From Archivesica marissinica (taxonomy: Eukaryota > Mollusca > Bivalvia > Venerida > Vesicomyidae), in the NCBI GenBank assembly GCA_014843695.1, contig CM026390.1, positions 13,742,904 through 13,806,903 on the forward strand: 64,000 bases of DNA, read 5' to 3'. The first letter of the stretch is position 1. The number at the start of each line of letters is the position of its first letter. This document shows positions 11,236 through 21,659 of the stretch, one piece after another. A program made the translations under genes and the position numbers. The notes beneath the pieces are model-generated. The model saw only the letters and a list, made by a program, of their open reading frames with translations. It was not told where the DNA came from and ran no database searches.

Positions 11236-11482
11236 CGCTGTCATTATTGAAAGCATATTAAGTATCACGTCATTATTGAAAGCATAAGTATCACGTCATT
11301 ATTGAAAGCATATAAGTATCACGTCATTATTGAAAGCATAAGTATCACATCATTATTGAAAGCATAAGTATCACGTCATTATTGAAAGCATAAGTATCAC
11401 ATCATTATTGAAAGCATAAGTATCACGTCATTATTGAAAGCATAAGTATCACGTCATTATTGAAAGCATAAATATCACAACA
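11236..11482. repeat. 26-bp minisatellite, about 9 units
   Basis: The unit reads GTATCACGTCATTATTGAAA plus GCATAA, with occasional CACATC variants and 2-bp length changes. It is short, homogeneous and shows no coding signal. Confidence 0.92.
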
Positions 11483-11766
11483 TCACTGAGAGTTAAAGAG
11501 AAGTGTGACATGGAGCTAAGGATAACGACATTCCGAATGGGCATAACTAGTTGGAAATAAGCATGTATTCTTAGCATAGACACTGTTTAGTTGGTAATAA
11601 TCGGTCAAATAGCTCCAGATGGAGTATCTGCTGTATCTTGCAGTATACCATCTAAATCCTAAAGTGACAAATCAAATATGAATACCTGTGGAGACGCCGA
11701 TAAACGTATGAAAACAAACACAAAAACACACCAGACTACTTTCACATTATTGAATAATTGAATATA

Positions 11767-11992
11767 CAAATTTATTTTAGCTCGATTGCGAAACAAGTTA
11801 TTTCAACTTATATAAATCACTCTCGAGACCTCATTCCTGATGGAATCCATCGCCACGAGGGAGAGAGAAGAGGCAATGTGGAATTTAAATGCCTTGCCTA
11901 AGGGCACAATCGTAACGGCTCCAGTGGGGCTCGAACTCCGGACCTTTCGCACCTGAAGCGAACGCGCATCCACTGCGCTATCACGACTTCCA
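11767..11992 (-). mobile_element. SINE-III copy, full length
   Basis: The order is the inverse of the 10595 copy: tail (ATTTATTTTAGCTCGATTGC), ACTCTCGAGACCTCATTCC, GGCACAATCGTAACGGCTCC, then head with GGGGCTCGAACTCCGGACC. It is well preserved. Confidence 0.9.
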
Positions 11993-12028
11993 CAATTATG
12001 ATGACATATAAACCCCATATTACAAGTA

Positions 12029-12328
12029 CAGACGGATCTGTAGTCCAGTGGTTAACACGTTGGACTGGTAATCCAGGGATCGCAGCTTCGATCCCCCGTC
12101 TGACCCTAATAAAATTAACAGTCTTTCAGATAGGAATTTAAACCGAGGTCTCGTGTCGGTGCTTTACACCGTGCATGCAGAAGAACCAGAGGAGACTCTG
12201 GAATGGGTCTCTGTTTGTATCATTGCACTATCCTCCAAAAATCTAAAATGACTAATCTCTCCAGGAGGCGTCGCTCATATGGGCAACCGGTAGCGACGAT
12301 AAATAAACGTAAAACACCACCACCACCA
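12029..12328 (+). mobile_element. SINE-I copy, full length, with perfect target duplication
   Basis: It has a full tRNA-like head (GATCTGTAGTCCAGTGGTTA, GCAGCTTCGATCCCCCG), the body hairpin CCAGAGGAGACTCTGG, the 3' hairpin CGTCGCT...AGCGACG, and the tail AATAAACGTAAAACACCACC. The 14-bp sequence CCATATTACAAGTA flanks it at 12015-12028 and 12329-12342. This is the best reference copy in the window for the family's boundaries. Confidence 0.93.
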
Positions 12329-12342
12329 CCATATTACAAGTA

Positions 12343-13222
12343 GTACATCTCAATAATGGCTACATATTTAATAACATGATCAGACGGTTCTGTCATCTGA
12401 ATCTTAGTGGTACTTCAGAATATTAGGAACAGTTTGGTACCAAGTGCATCGTTCTACCATTAGCAGTTTGTGAGAGTTATGTTATCTTTTTATCAGCCAT
12501 CTGTAGGTTTGATCACGTGGCGGCTCATATCATACGTGGGTCGAAGGTTATAATCCTGTATTCAAACTCTGAAGCTCATAAGATATGATTGGTTGAATCT
12601 TGAGATTTGCCTTTGCAATGAGAACGCTTGAATCTGAGCTAGAGATTGGAGAATTGTTTTACAATCTTCAAGCTATAGGTCAGACGGTGTTATTGATATA
12701 GTGGTCTGGGATTGGTTGAAAAAGTGTAGGGAAGCCCTTAAGAGTTATTGATACATGAACTGATTGGCTGAGTAGGTATTGTCACAAATAGTGAACATGA
12801 CTTCTAAATATTAAAATACAATATATGAGCTGCATTTTGGAATATTTAAAAATATTTGCAGACAATATGGTGACAAATAAATAGCATATTATAAATGCAG
12901 GTGTCAGTGCAACATTCACCACTAAATTACCTTCAGAGTAGGGGGTGGGTGCCTTTAGTGGGAAATAAAAAAAAACGCAATCGGTCAACCTCATTGAAAT
13001 TTGACATTTTCCTGTGGCTCAAAGGCCAGTCTGTTGAAAACTACTGTCTTTTGTGCCAAACTATTTTGGGGGGAAATATAATGGCACTGTATGTTATAAT
13101 GGTGACCTATGGAAATTGCAATAGCGGTGTCTGACCTAAACGATATGATTTCACGAGGAAGATATTACATTGGCTTACACATGATGTATGTTATAGAGAC
13201 TATACGTAAATGTATATGGTGT
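12343..13222. other. No feature recognised
   Basis: About 880 bp of unique-looking sequence. Open frames at 12782-12994 (minus) and 12895-13134 (plus) overlap each other, have no recognisable domain and look like chance. Confidence 0.5.
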
Positions 13223-13524
13223 AACGCGATATGTGAAATATGTATATAAACAGAAAACCAATACACTAAACACGATATAGGTGATCGTAAAAGAACCAGA
13301 AGATACTCTAGAATGGGTCTCTGTCTGTATCATTGCACTGTAATCCTCCAAACATTTAAAATGACTAATTTCTTCAGGAGGCGTCGCTCATATGGGCAAC
13401 ATGTAGCGACGATAAATAAACGTAAAACACATGTATATGTGATTCGATAGATACTGGTCCAACACGATATGTGAAATATGTATTTAAACAGAAAACCAAT
13501 AAAATAAACACGATATAGGTGATC
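13223..13524. repeat. Direct repeat of about 64 bp flanking a SINE-I fragment
   Basis: The block CGATATGTGAAATATGTAT ... CACGATATAGGTGATC occurs at 13223-13286 and again, slightly diverged, at 13461-13524. A 5'-truncated plus-strand SINE-I (13287-13430, from TAAAAGAACCAG to CGTAAAACAC) sits between them. The flanking copies are far too long for a target-site duplication. Confidence 0.8.
13287..13430 (+). mobile_element. SINE-I fragment (body and 3' part)
   Basis: The tRNA head is missing. It retains AACCAGAAGATACTCTAG (decayed body hairpin), TGTATCATTGCACT, the 3' hairpin and the tail AATAAACGTAAAACAC. Confidence 0.85.
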
Positions 13525-13792
13525 CAGGTAGTTGGTATCGACCAGGTATAATGAGATACAATCACTTAGTCAAAATAAAAGCGTGTTTCACTATATCTTA
13601 GTGTAATGGTATCGTCCTCAATATCGCGTTGCATTTATACAATATATAATATATATAATAATTATATATAATTTAATATATAATACTAGCATACAAACAC
13701 AATTGGTTATAAATACGTTTCAATTATTATTTGGGTTTAGACTACATGATATTTAGACATTTGCTAATAACAAGTTCTGCATCATTAATTCG

Positions 13793-14185
13793 ACATCGGA
13801 TTCGTTCGCGGCTAATGTATAATTCGGTATTTTTAGTTTAATGGCAAATTTCGCGACAAATGTATACTTCGGCATCAGACTGGTTCGCGACAAATGTATA
13901 CTTCGGCATCGGACTGGTTCATGAGCAAATGTATAATTCGGCATCATACTGGTTCGCGACAAATGTATACTTCGGCATCAGACTGGTTCATGAGCAAATG
14001 TATAATTCGGCGTCGGACTGGTACACGGCTAATGTACATGTATACTTCGGCATCAGACTGGTTCATGAGCAAATGTATAAGTCGGCGTCGGACGGTACAC
14101 GGCTAATGTACATGCATAATTCGGCATCGGATTGGTTTGAGGCTAATGAATAATTCCGAAATGGGATTCGTTCGCGGCATATGTG
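13793..14185. repeat. 34-35-bp tandem repeat, about 11 units
   Basis: The unit core is AATGTATACTTCGGCATC with GACTGGTTCGCGAC or GACTGGTTCATGAGC between cores. Length varies by a few bases because of ACATGT insertions. Short periodic frames result, with no recognised protein. Confidence 0.88.
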
Positions 14186-14493
14186 TGATATAACTAACGT
14201 TCCTGACAGCCTACGATTGTATTCAATAACAACCTGGCAATTTTTGCATCAAAACCACCACGTCCATCATTATAAACTCGCTACACAATAAATCCTAGAT
14301 AAAAACAAATAAAAGTAGTTCCGATGGTGAGGCGGAAATGGCCACGTTCAAGTGTGCATGTGACCAAATTTATAATGTAAACACCACTTTAATATACTGC
14401 GAACGAAAACCTAGTCCACTACAAGTGTCTCTGTTCTTCAACTTGAACCCGAAACATAAACCTTGTAATTTCACATACGTTTATTAAATGTTC

Positions 14494-14652
14494 GTGTGTG
14501 TGTTTTACGTTTATTTATCGTCGCTACCGGTTGCCCATATGAGCGACGCCTCCTGAAGAGATTAGTCATTTTAGATGTGTTGGAGGATAGTGCAATAATA
14601 CAGACAAACCCATTCCAGAATCTCCTCTGGTTCGTTTACGTGCACGGTGTAC
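14494..14652 (-). mobile_element. SINE-I fragment (3' half)
   Basis: It has tail and 3' hairpin (TTTACGTTTATTTATCGTCG), body hairpin and CGTGCACGGTGTA, then stops. The MITE-B copy begins immediately after, so the head was probably removed or displaced by that element. Confidence 0.85.
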
Positions 14653-15106
14653 TAAAGAATGTATATTCCTATTATATGGTATAAATGTTTTTACAAATAT
14701 TTGCCTCAAATACTGAGTATTTCAACTAATAAACAAACGTCGTATGCACGGTTTGTTGACATAACACATATGGTAAACATCCATGCGTAATACAACTAGT
14801 GTATCCTGAATAACACGATTTATGGTACAGATTTACCGTTATATCTCACATTTGTGCCTATATATTCTTAGTTAAATTATCTCTAAACAACATTATCTCG
14901 TGCTTAGTACTGACTCCGATGACAAACAAACGTCAATTCAGGAGCGTGGATGACCGCTATATGAAATCATACTTTCAATCCACAAAAACACTGTTTATTG
15001 AATCAATGTTAGTGTTCCAATGTTTTCGGAAGTATTTGTAGCAGCAATGCATTTATACGTGAAAAACTGCATTTTATTTGCTTTTTGCGATGTAATGTCG
15101 CTTTAA
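14652..15106. mobile_element. MITE-B copy, one end truncated
   Basis: It ends with TTTGCGATGTAATGTCGCTTTAA, the family terminus. The interior shows GAATAACACGATTTATGGTA, AACACTGTTTATTGAATCAA and GCATTTATACGTGAAAAACTG as in the copies at 2325 and 4192. The other terminus is missing at the junction with the SINE-I fragment. Confidence 0.75.
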
Positions 15107-15406
15107 TGTCATATCTGGACGATATATACATTACACCGACTCACCACATATCCATTTGTAAAATGTCTCTCTCTCTCTAATTTTAATTATTAGATTTTGT
15201 ATGTATTGCTTTCCATGTAAATAATGTGTAGCCATTATTTGTTCTGCTCTCCAGTATTGGAGGTAATAAAGGTATATATATGTACATATATATTTCTAGT
15301 ATATTAAAAATGGAAATGGTGGGATTTATCTATATTGAAACTGATTTGGTACGGTGTTTCTAAGATGCGCACGCTATTAACCCAAAATAAATACGTTAGT
15401 TTATAC

Positions 15407-15621
15407 AAATTTATTTTAGCTCGATTGAGAAACAAGTTCAACTTATATTAATCACTCTCGAGACCTCATTCCTGATGGAATCCATCGCCATGAAGGAGAG
15501 AGAAGGTGCAATGTGGAATTTAAATGCCTTGCACAATCGTAACGGCTCCAGCGGGGCTCGAACTCCGGACCTTCGCACCTGAAGCGAACGCGCATCCACT
15601 GCGCTATCACGACTTCCACGC
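15407..15621 (-). mobile_element. SINE-III copy with perfect target duplication
   Basis: It is a complete inverted SINE-III from tail AAATTTATTTTAGCTCGATT to head CTGCGCTATCACGACTTCC. The 12-bp AATAAATACGTT occurs at 15386-15397 and 15622-15633, a clean target duplication, so this insertion is comparatively young. Confidence 0.92.
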
Positions 15622-15633
15622 AATAAATACGTT

Positions 15634-16205
15634 GAATCTACGGTAAACAACGAAAACACCGTCACGCTTCATTTTCATTGAATTATTTATTGGCCCATGT
15701 TTGTATGATGTTTAGAAATAGAAACATGGGTTTGACAATGTATGGTTAATTAATGAATCTCCAGAACAATAGATTATATCATGCCACCCATATCGACCAT
15801 AATAATGTCAACACACTTTACAAAGCTTTGTTTGCTTTGTTTCTTTTTTGGTTTTGTTTTGGTGGTTTCAAGTATTTTAAGCACGCGTACTTGTTCCCCT
15901 GTTATACCTAGCCAAGTACGGATCCCTGTGGAACTCCAGAAGACGCAGTACGGATCCCTGTGGAGTTCACAGGAATGGCTTCTGAACTATTGGATACCCT
16001 AGGTGTGACAGGGTCATTATGCTATGTATTGATTCCAATATGTCCGGATGCGAATGGGAATGCATGCTGGGTAAAGTGAATAGCTCCGTGTAGCTGCCGA
16101 TCCGGCTTTTCCTTGGTGCTTTATATGCGTTATAAACCGCAGTTCGAACACGCACCTGCCAAGATTGGGCAGCCAATGGACGAACCTATGTGTGACAAGC
16201 AGTGG
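15634..16205. other. No confident feature
   Basis: Unique-looking sequence. A near-duplicate of ACGGATCCCTGTGGA lies at about 15918 and 15949. A short plus-strand frame through it was considered as mobile-element debris but is too short to classify. Confidence 0.5.
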
Positions 16206-16488
16206 TGGTTTTATGTTTATTTATCGTCGCTACCGGTTGCCCATATGAGCGACGCCTCCTGAAGAGATTAGTCATTTTAGAGTTTTGGAGGATAGTGCAA
16301 TGATACAGACCCATTCCAGAGTCTCCTCTGGTTCGTTTAAGTGCACGGTGTAAATTACCGACACGAGACCTTGGTTTAACGTCCCATCTGAAAGACTGTT
16401 AATTGTATTAGGGTCAGACGGGGGATCGAACCTACGATCCCTGGATTAGAAGTCCAGCGTGTTACCACTGGACTACATATCCGTCTGA
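16206..16488 (-). mobile_element. SINE-I copy, near full length
   Basis: It runs from the tail (TTTATGTTTATTTATCGTCG) through body to head (GGGGGATCGAACCTACGATC, CCACTGGACTACATATCCG). A few bases are missing in the middle (the CAGACAGAGA block is shortened). Confidence 0.9.
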
Positions 16489-16667
16489 CACTAATCCCAA
16501 TTACGAAACCAGCTAGTTTGGGAATCCAACAATGGACCAAACTTCTGAGCGCAATAATTTTATCGCAATGTCATCCTATTACAAAGACAAGTAATCTGTA
16601 AACGGGTATGTTGGCATAGTAACTATCTACATGTAGCTTGAAAGCCAGTACGTGTCTGCGTAAAGAT

Positions 16668-16913
16668 GGGCTGTCCGATTAGCACAGTGGTCAGCACGCT
16701 CGCTTCTCACCAATGCAACCCGGGTTCGATTCTCGGACCGGGATGTGAGATGGTACGGTGGTCGCCAGATCGGACAGGTGGGTTTTCTCCGGGTACTCCG
16801 GTTTCCTCCCACACGAATGACAACATTTACGCTTTCACCCGCGCCAACGAGAGTGATTAATATAAGTTGTTAGAACTTGCTTTGCAATCGTTGTAAAATA
16901 ATTAAATAAATAA
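16668..16913 (+). mobile_element. V-SINE superfamily copy, full length
   Basis: Head GGGCTGTCCGATTAGCACAG, B-box GGGTTCGATTC, V-domain GGGTTTTCTCCGGGTACTCC and GTTTCCTCCCAC, tail GAGAGTGATTAATATAAG and TTGTAAAATAATTAAATAAA. The tail runs into a ATGT microsatellite. Confidence 0.9.
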
Positions 16914-16926
16914 AGGTGGGTGGGTG

Positions 16927-17332
16927 GGATGGTGGTATGTATGTATGTATGTATGTATGTATGTATGTATGTATGTATGTATGCATGTATGCGTGTATGC
17001 GTGTATGTATGTATGCATGTATGCATGTATGTATGTATGCATGTATGTCTGTATATCATGTATGTCATGTATGTCATGTATGTATGTCATGTATGTCATG
17101 TATGTATGTATGTATGTATGTCATGTATGTCATGTATGTATGTATGTATGTATGTATGTATGTATGTATGTATGTATGTATGTATGTATGTATGTATGTA
17201 TGTATGTATGTATGTATGTATGTATGTATGTATGTATGTATGTATGTATGTATGTATGTATGTATAGTATGTTTATGTATGTATGTATGTATGTTGTATG
17301 TATGTATGTATGTATGTATGTATGTATGTATG

Positions 17333-17363
<31 letters not shown>

Positions 17364-18226
17364 TTTATCGTATGTATGATGTAGTATGTATGTATGATGT
17401 ATGTATGTCTGTATGTATGTATGTATGTAGTCTGTATGTACCGGTAGTATGTATGTATGATGTATGTATGGATTTATGTATGTATGTATGTATGTATGTA
17501 TGTATGTATGTATGTATGTATGTATGTATGTATGTATGTATGTATGTATGTATGTATGTATGTAGGTATGTATGTATGTATGTATGTATGTATGTATGTA
17601 TGTATGTATGTATGTATGTATGTATGTATGTATGTATGTATGTATGTATGTATGTATGTAGGTATGTATGTATGTATGTATGTATGTATGTATGTATGTA
17701 TGTATGTATGTATGTATGTATGTATGTATGTATGTATGTATGTATGTATGTATGTATGTATGTATGTATGTATGTATGTATGTATGTATGTATGTATGTA
17801 TGTATGTATGTATGTATGTATGTATGTATGTATGTATGTATGTATGTATGTACTTATGTATGTATGTATGTATGTATGTATGTATGTATGTATGTATGTA
17901 TGTATGTAGTATGTATGTATGTATGTATGTAGGTATTGTTGTATGTATGTATGTATGTATGTATGTATGTATGTGTATGTATGTATGTATGTATGTATGT
18001 ATGTATGTATGTATGTATGTATGTATGTATGTATGTAGTATGTATGTATGTATGTATGTATGAGTATGTATGTATGTATGTATGTATGTATGTATGATGT
18101 GTATGTATGTATGTATGTATGATGTATGTGTATGTATGTATGTAGGTATGTATGTATGTATGTATGTATGTAAATGTATGTATGTATGTATGTATTATGT
18201 AGATGTATGTATGTATGTATGTATGT
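16927..18226. repeat. ATGT microsatellite, about 1.3 kb
   Basis: It is almost uninterrupted (ATGT)n with scattered substitutions and indels, densest near 16980-17125 and 17360-17470. Long MYVC-type frames on plus and THTYIHTY-type frames on minus are trivial translations of the 4-bp repeat. The array begins about 14 bp after the V-SINE tail. Confidence 0.98.
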
Positions 18227-18340
18227 GCTTCCTCACATGAATGACTTCGCCAACCCCGAGTGGGATTCGAACCAGCAGCGGTAAGGGGCAAGTGATTTGA
18301 AGTCAACGACCGTAACGTAACTACTCGACCAGGCCTCCCA
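18226..18340 (-). mobile_element. SINE-VII fragment (Ser/Leu-like tRNA head)
   Basis: On the minus strand it reads GGCCTGGTCGAGTAGTTACG ... GTTGACTTCAAATCACTTG, GGTTCGAATCCCACTCGGGG, then TTGGCGAAGTCATTCATG and TGAGGAAGC. Related copies at 23163 and 24028 share head and the following 40 bp. Confidence 0.75.
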
Positions 18341-18620
18341 TGTTGACAGAATAAAATGTACTGTCAGTGACTTGATTCGAGAACAAAACTATGGGTAGAG
18401 AGAGAGCGGGCCTCTTTATTGGTAGGTGACCATAACTCTTTCCTGCTTTACAATGTGTTTGTCAATGAGGAAAAAACTGTGTTTGAGATCAACTATCGTT
18501 AATCTTCCAAGAAGCCGGAACCCAAACATTCATAAGATACATAAAACATGTTTTGTTATTGGTGTACGAATTGGATCAATTGCATGTGACATTCTATATA
18601 TTTAGCCAGGATTAACTCTT

Positions 18621-18676
18621 CCTGTTATGGGCAACCTGTAGCGACGATATATAAACATAAACACACGCACACACAC
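18621..18676 (+). mobile_element. SINE-I 3'-end fragment
   Basis: Only the 3' hairpin remnant and tail remain: GGGCAACCTGTAGCGACGAT followed by ATAAACATAAACACACGC. Confidence 0.7.
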
Positions 18677-18717
18677 TCTTCCTGATAGCATAGCTATCTA
18701 TCGAATCGTATATACAT

Positions 18718-18998
18718 GTATTTTACATTTATTTATCGTCGGTACCGGTTACCCATATGAGCGACGGCTCCTGAAGAAATTAGTCCTTTTAGATTTTTGG
18801 AGGATATTGCAATGATACAGACAGAGACCCATTCCAGTCTCCTCTGGTTCTTTTGTGTGCACGGTGTAAAGTACCGACACAAGACCTCGGTTTAAAGTTC
18901 CTGAAAGACTGTTAATTTTATTAGGGTCAGACGAGGGATTGAACTTGTGATCCCTGGATTACCAGTCCAGTGTGTTAACCATTGAACTACAGATCCGC
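18718..18998 (-). mobile_element. SINE-I copy, near full length
   Basis: It runs from tail ACATTTATTTATCGTC to head (GAACTTGTGATCCCTGG, CCATTGAACTACAGATCCG). The body hairpin is partly lost. Confidence 0.88.
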
Positions 18999-19023
18999 CA
19001 TGTACATATTTTGAAGGCTAGTG

Positions 19024-19092
19024 CAGGCAGTGCATGGTATAGCGGTGGATCGAACCCGCGACCGCTGCATTAGAAGTTCAGCGTGTTAACCA
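19024..19092 (-). mobile_element. Isolated tRNA-like SINE head fragment
   Basis: Sequence GGATCGAACCCGCGACCGCT and CAGCGTGTTAACCACTG matches the head of SINE-I-like elements without any body. It lies 25 bp from the head end of the neighbouring SINE-I copy. Confidence 0.6.
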
Positions 19093-19597
19093 CTGTGAAG
19101 GCAACTGCGTAGATACTGGTATTACATGGGACCAGTCTCGGGTGTCGAGTGGTCTAGCATGTAGCTGTATTTAACCACAACCAGGGAGGTCATGACCGTG
19201 AGTTATCCCCCTATCAGAGCCATGTGATGGGTGATATATATGTGAGACAGTTGTCAGTCACAATCGGAGGTCAGAAGGATGTGTAGGCCTACAGGTTATT
19301 GCCCTCGTCACAACAAACTGGGGTCACAATTTACCAGTAAATGACTGGTGGGTAGTAACAGGGAAACCATATTAATTATGTATATATACATAATTATATT
19401 GTATGGAAGGGAAATGTGATAATAATAAATCTGTTAACATGGGAATATAGGCAGGTATTTTTATAGTATGTTAAGTCATCGATGCCGATCCTGCACTTAG
19501 TTTGACTTATATTTACCGATAGTACCAACACACAGTATCGGGGTCTATGTTGGTATATTCTTACACTTCCGGTTGTTTTACAGTACTTTCCCATTAC
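19093..19597. other. No gene; one perfect 24-bp palindrome
   Basis: A perfect 24-bp AT-rich palindrome sits at 19373-19396 (half-site TAATTATGTATA). Palindromes of this composition are expected by chance or from TA slippage. Nothing else was recognised. Confidence 0.5.
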
Positions 19598-19702
19598 AAT
19601 CGACGTGGTCCAGTGCCAGAGAGTCGGATTTGGAATAAAAGGGTCCCTGGTTCGATACTCGGTAAAATCATGTATGTAGTGCCATTGAGCAAGCAAGGCG
19701 CG
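19598..19702 (+). mobile_element. SINE-VI fragment, 3' side interrupted by SINE-I
   Basis: It shows GTCGGATTTGGAATAAAAGG, GGTTCGATACTCGGTA and ATGTATGTAGTGCCATTGAG, matching the copy at 22226. It stops after GCAAGGC where an inverted SINE-I begins, so SINE-I probably inserted into it. Confidence 0.65.
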
Positions 19703-19997
19703 CGTGTGTGTGTTTTACGTTTATTTATCGTCGCTACCGGTTGCCCATGTGAGCAACGCCTCCTGAAGTGATTAGTCATTTTATATTTTTGGAGGATAGT
19801 GCAATGATACAGACAGAGACTCATTCCAGAGTGTCATCTGGTTCTTTTACGTGCACGGTGTACAGCACCGACACGAGACCTCGGTTTAAAGTCCCATCTG
19901 AAAGAATATTAATTGTATTAGGGTCAGACGTGGGATAGAACCTGCGAATCCTGGATTACAAGTCCAGCGTGTTACCACTGGACTACAGATCCGTCTG
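19703..19997 (-). mobile_element. SINE-I copy, full length
   Basis: All modules are present from tail GTGTGTGTTTTACGTTTATT to head GACTACAGATCCGTCTG. The B-box region is GGGATAGAACCTGCG, with a substitution in the usual GGATCGAACC. Confidence 0.9.
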
Positions 19998-20782
19998 TTG
20001 ATACAAATTATCACAATCCGAGCGTAATGATAGATATCTCGTACGAACTATAGATTAGCACAATGTCTTCATTGTATCTGATGCATCATATATGTGAACA
20101 ACGTGTTGATTGTAGTTGATGCGGATTCAGCTGTCACTGTTATCGTATAGGTGCATACACTTATAGAGTAGACAGTGTGCACTTGATGGTGTGTAACTGT
20201 ATTTACACTCGCCACCGCAGAGACTATGGTCGAGCATTCTAAGTAGGTTATTATATCCCAGCTAAGTACTGTCGTTTATTGTGGAAGTAAGAGAGTGTCT
20301 AGTAGATTGATGTACATGAAATCCCCCTTTTCGATAACGGTTCCTTTTATCCCAGACTCCCTATCAAAGTTGGTCGTACTCCATCGGGCCGTACTCCGTC
20401 GGGAGAACGGATCTGACAATTAGTTTTGAATGTGTCACTGTCACGTCGATATAATCAAATATCTATGCTGGACTCTTGGAGATATTGCAGTGGCCCGATG
20501 CCCTCCCTCCGACACACAGCGCTGCCTTGCTACGATCCAATTCCCATTAAAAGAAATGTTTCCTCATTAAGAAGCTACCGGGCGTAACCTGGGTAGGTTT
20601 ACAACAACCGGGGTTCCCCATAAACTTGAAAATGTATACTTTGATTTCCCTTGTACACACACTAAGCGCATGCGTATAACACTTGTAAATATATTCTACT
20701 CTTCATTAATAATTATTAATATTATAAGGAAATAAAAGTGTTAACATACATATATATCCATATCAGCTGATTAGAGACAAGT
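19998..20782. other. No feature recognised
   Basis: About 785 bp of unique-looking sequence containing a short direct repeat (CCATCGGGCCGTACTCCGTC region near 20380). No coding, RNA or mobile-element signature was identified. Confidence 0.5.
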
Positions 20783-21040
20783 ACTCACCAATGCAACCCG
20801 GGTTCGATCCTCGGACCGGGAAGTATGTGAGATGGTACGATGGTCGCCAGGTCGGACAGGTGGGTTTTCTCCGGGTAATCCGGTTTCCTCCCACACGAAT
20901 GACAACATATACGCTTTCATCTGCGCCGACGAGAGTGATTAATATAAATTGTTAAAACTTGCTTCGCAATCGTTGTAAAATAAACAAAGTTTAAACTGTA
21001 GAAGCAATCGTTGTAAAATAAACAAAGTTTAAACTGTAGA
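20783..21040 (+). mobile_element. V-SINE copy, 5'-truncated, with duplicated tail
   Basis: It starts within the head (CTCACCAATGCAACCCGGG), contains the V-domain (GGGTTTTCTCCGGGTAATCC) and the tail. The last 35 bp (AATCGTTGTAAAATAAACAA, then AGTTTAAACTGTAGA) are repeated once in tandem at 21005-21040. Confidence 0.88.
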
Positions 21041-21122
21041 GACAAGAAATATGTGAGAAAGTGGTGATAAGTATATATGCTGGTTGTTACCCAGGACAGG
21101 GTGGTCCTCTCTCCACAACATA

Positions 21123-21210
21123 TTGACCCCCTCCCACCCCATTCTCTCTCCCTCCCTCCCCCTCCCCCTTCCCTCTCCCCCCCTCTCTCTCTCTCGCGGT
21201 CTCTCTGTGT
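21123..21210. repeat. Polypyrimidine tract of about 80 bp
   Basis: A C/T-rich run (CCCTCCCTCCCCCTCCCCC and CT repeats) is broken by very few purines. Such tracts can adopt triplex structures. No function is implied. Confidence 0.8.
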
Positions 21211-21309
21211 GATACAATCAGAATATTGAATGTTTGACAGGAAATAAACAAACAGATAGGTTGATATCCTGGACATGATCTGGATTACCTAGTACACCAT
21301 TTATTACCC

Positions 21310-21470
21310 TGTTGCGGGGACATGAACATATTTTCCTGTGCAGGCTTAGCCGACCTAAACCTAAAATGTGAGGTGCCTAAGGATCATACATGCCCTGGCC
21401 GCGTATCGAACGAAGGACCCGTTCCATATCCGACACCCTACCCCTGGACCACGGACGCCACACATGTGTG
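21310..21470 (-). mobile_element. SINE-VI copy (inverted)
   Basis: In reverse it shows the ATGTTC / CCCCGCAACAGGG end, GTTTAGGTCGGCTAAGCC, AGGCACCTCACATTTTAGG and the head with TTCGATACGCGGCC. It shares head and body order with 22226-22430. Confidence 0.7.
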
Positions 21471-21555
21471 GTATTGTGCTAAATACTTCAGTGACTACCT
21501 TGAAAATCTACACGTACATTGTATTTATAAATTCACAAACCAAATACATCTAGCC

Positions 21556-21651
21556 CACAGGGATTCGGCACGTTTGGGGGTACGTTTGGGGGTACTAGTA
21601 TATATACTTAAATATATATACTAGTACCCTCAAACGTGCCGAATCCCTGTG
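21556..21651. mobile_element. 96-bp fold-back MITE, hAT-like
   Basis: Left arm starts CACAGGGATTCGGCACGTTTG and the right arm is its reverse complement, so the element folds into one hairpin through ATATAC/TTAA. The left arm carries a 12-bp internal duplication (GGGGTACGTTTG). The perfect 8-bp sequence ATCTAGCC flanks it at 21548-21555 and 21652-21659. An 8-bp duplication and a CAGGG-type end fit the hAT superfamily. The assignment is an inference from boundaries only. Confidence 0.88.
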
Positions 21652-21659
21652 ATCTAGCC

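Noticed and set aside
15918..16075. Plus-strand frame with DPCGTPE-like motif as retroelement protein fragment
   Set aside because: Only about 50 codons with an internal duplication and no second domain. I cannot support a family.
16916..18306. Open frames of up to 338 codons (MYVC- and THTYIHTY-type) on both strands
   Set aside because: They are translations of the ATGT microsatellite, open in several frames at once.
19373..19396. Perfect 24-bp palindrome as a regulatory site
   Set aside because: Pure A/T-rich composition makes chance or slippage the likelier origin.
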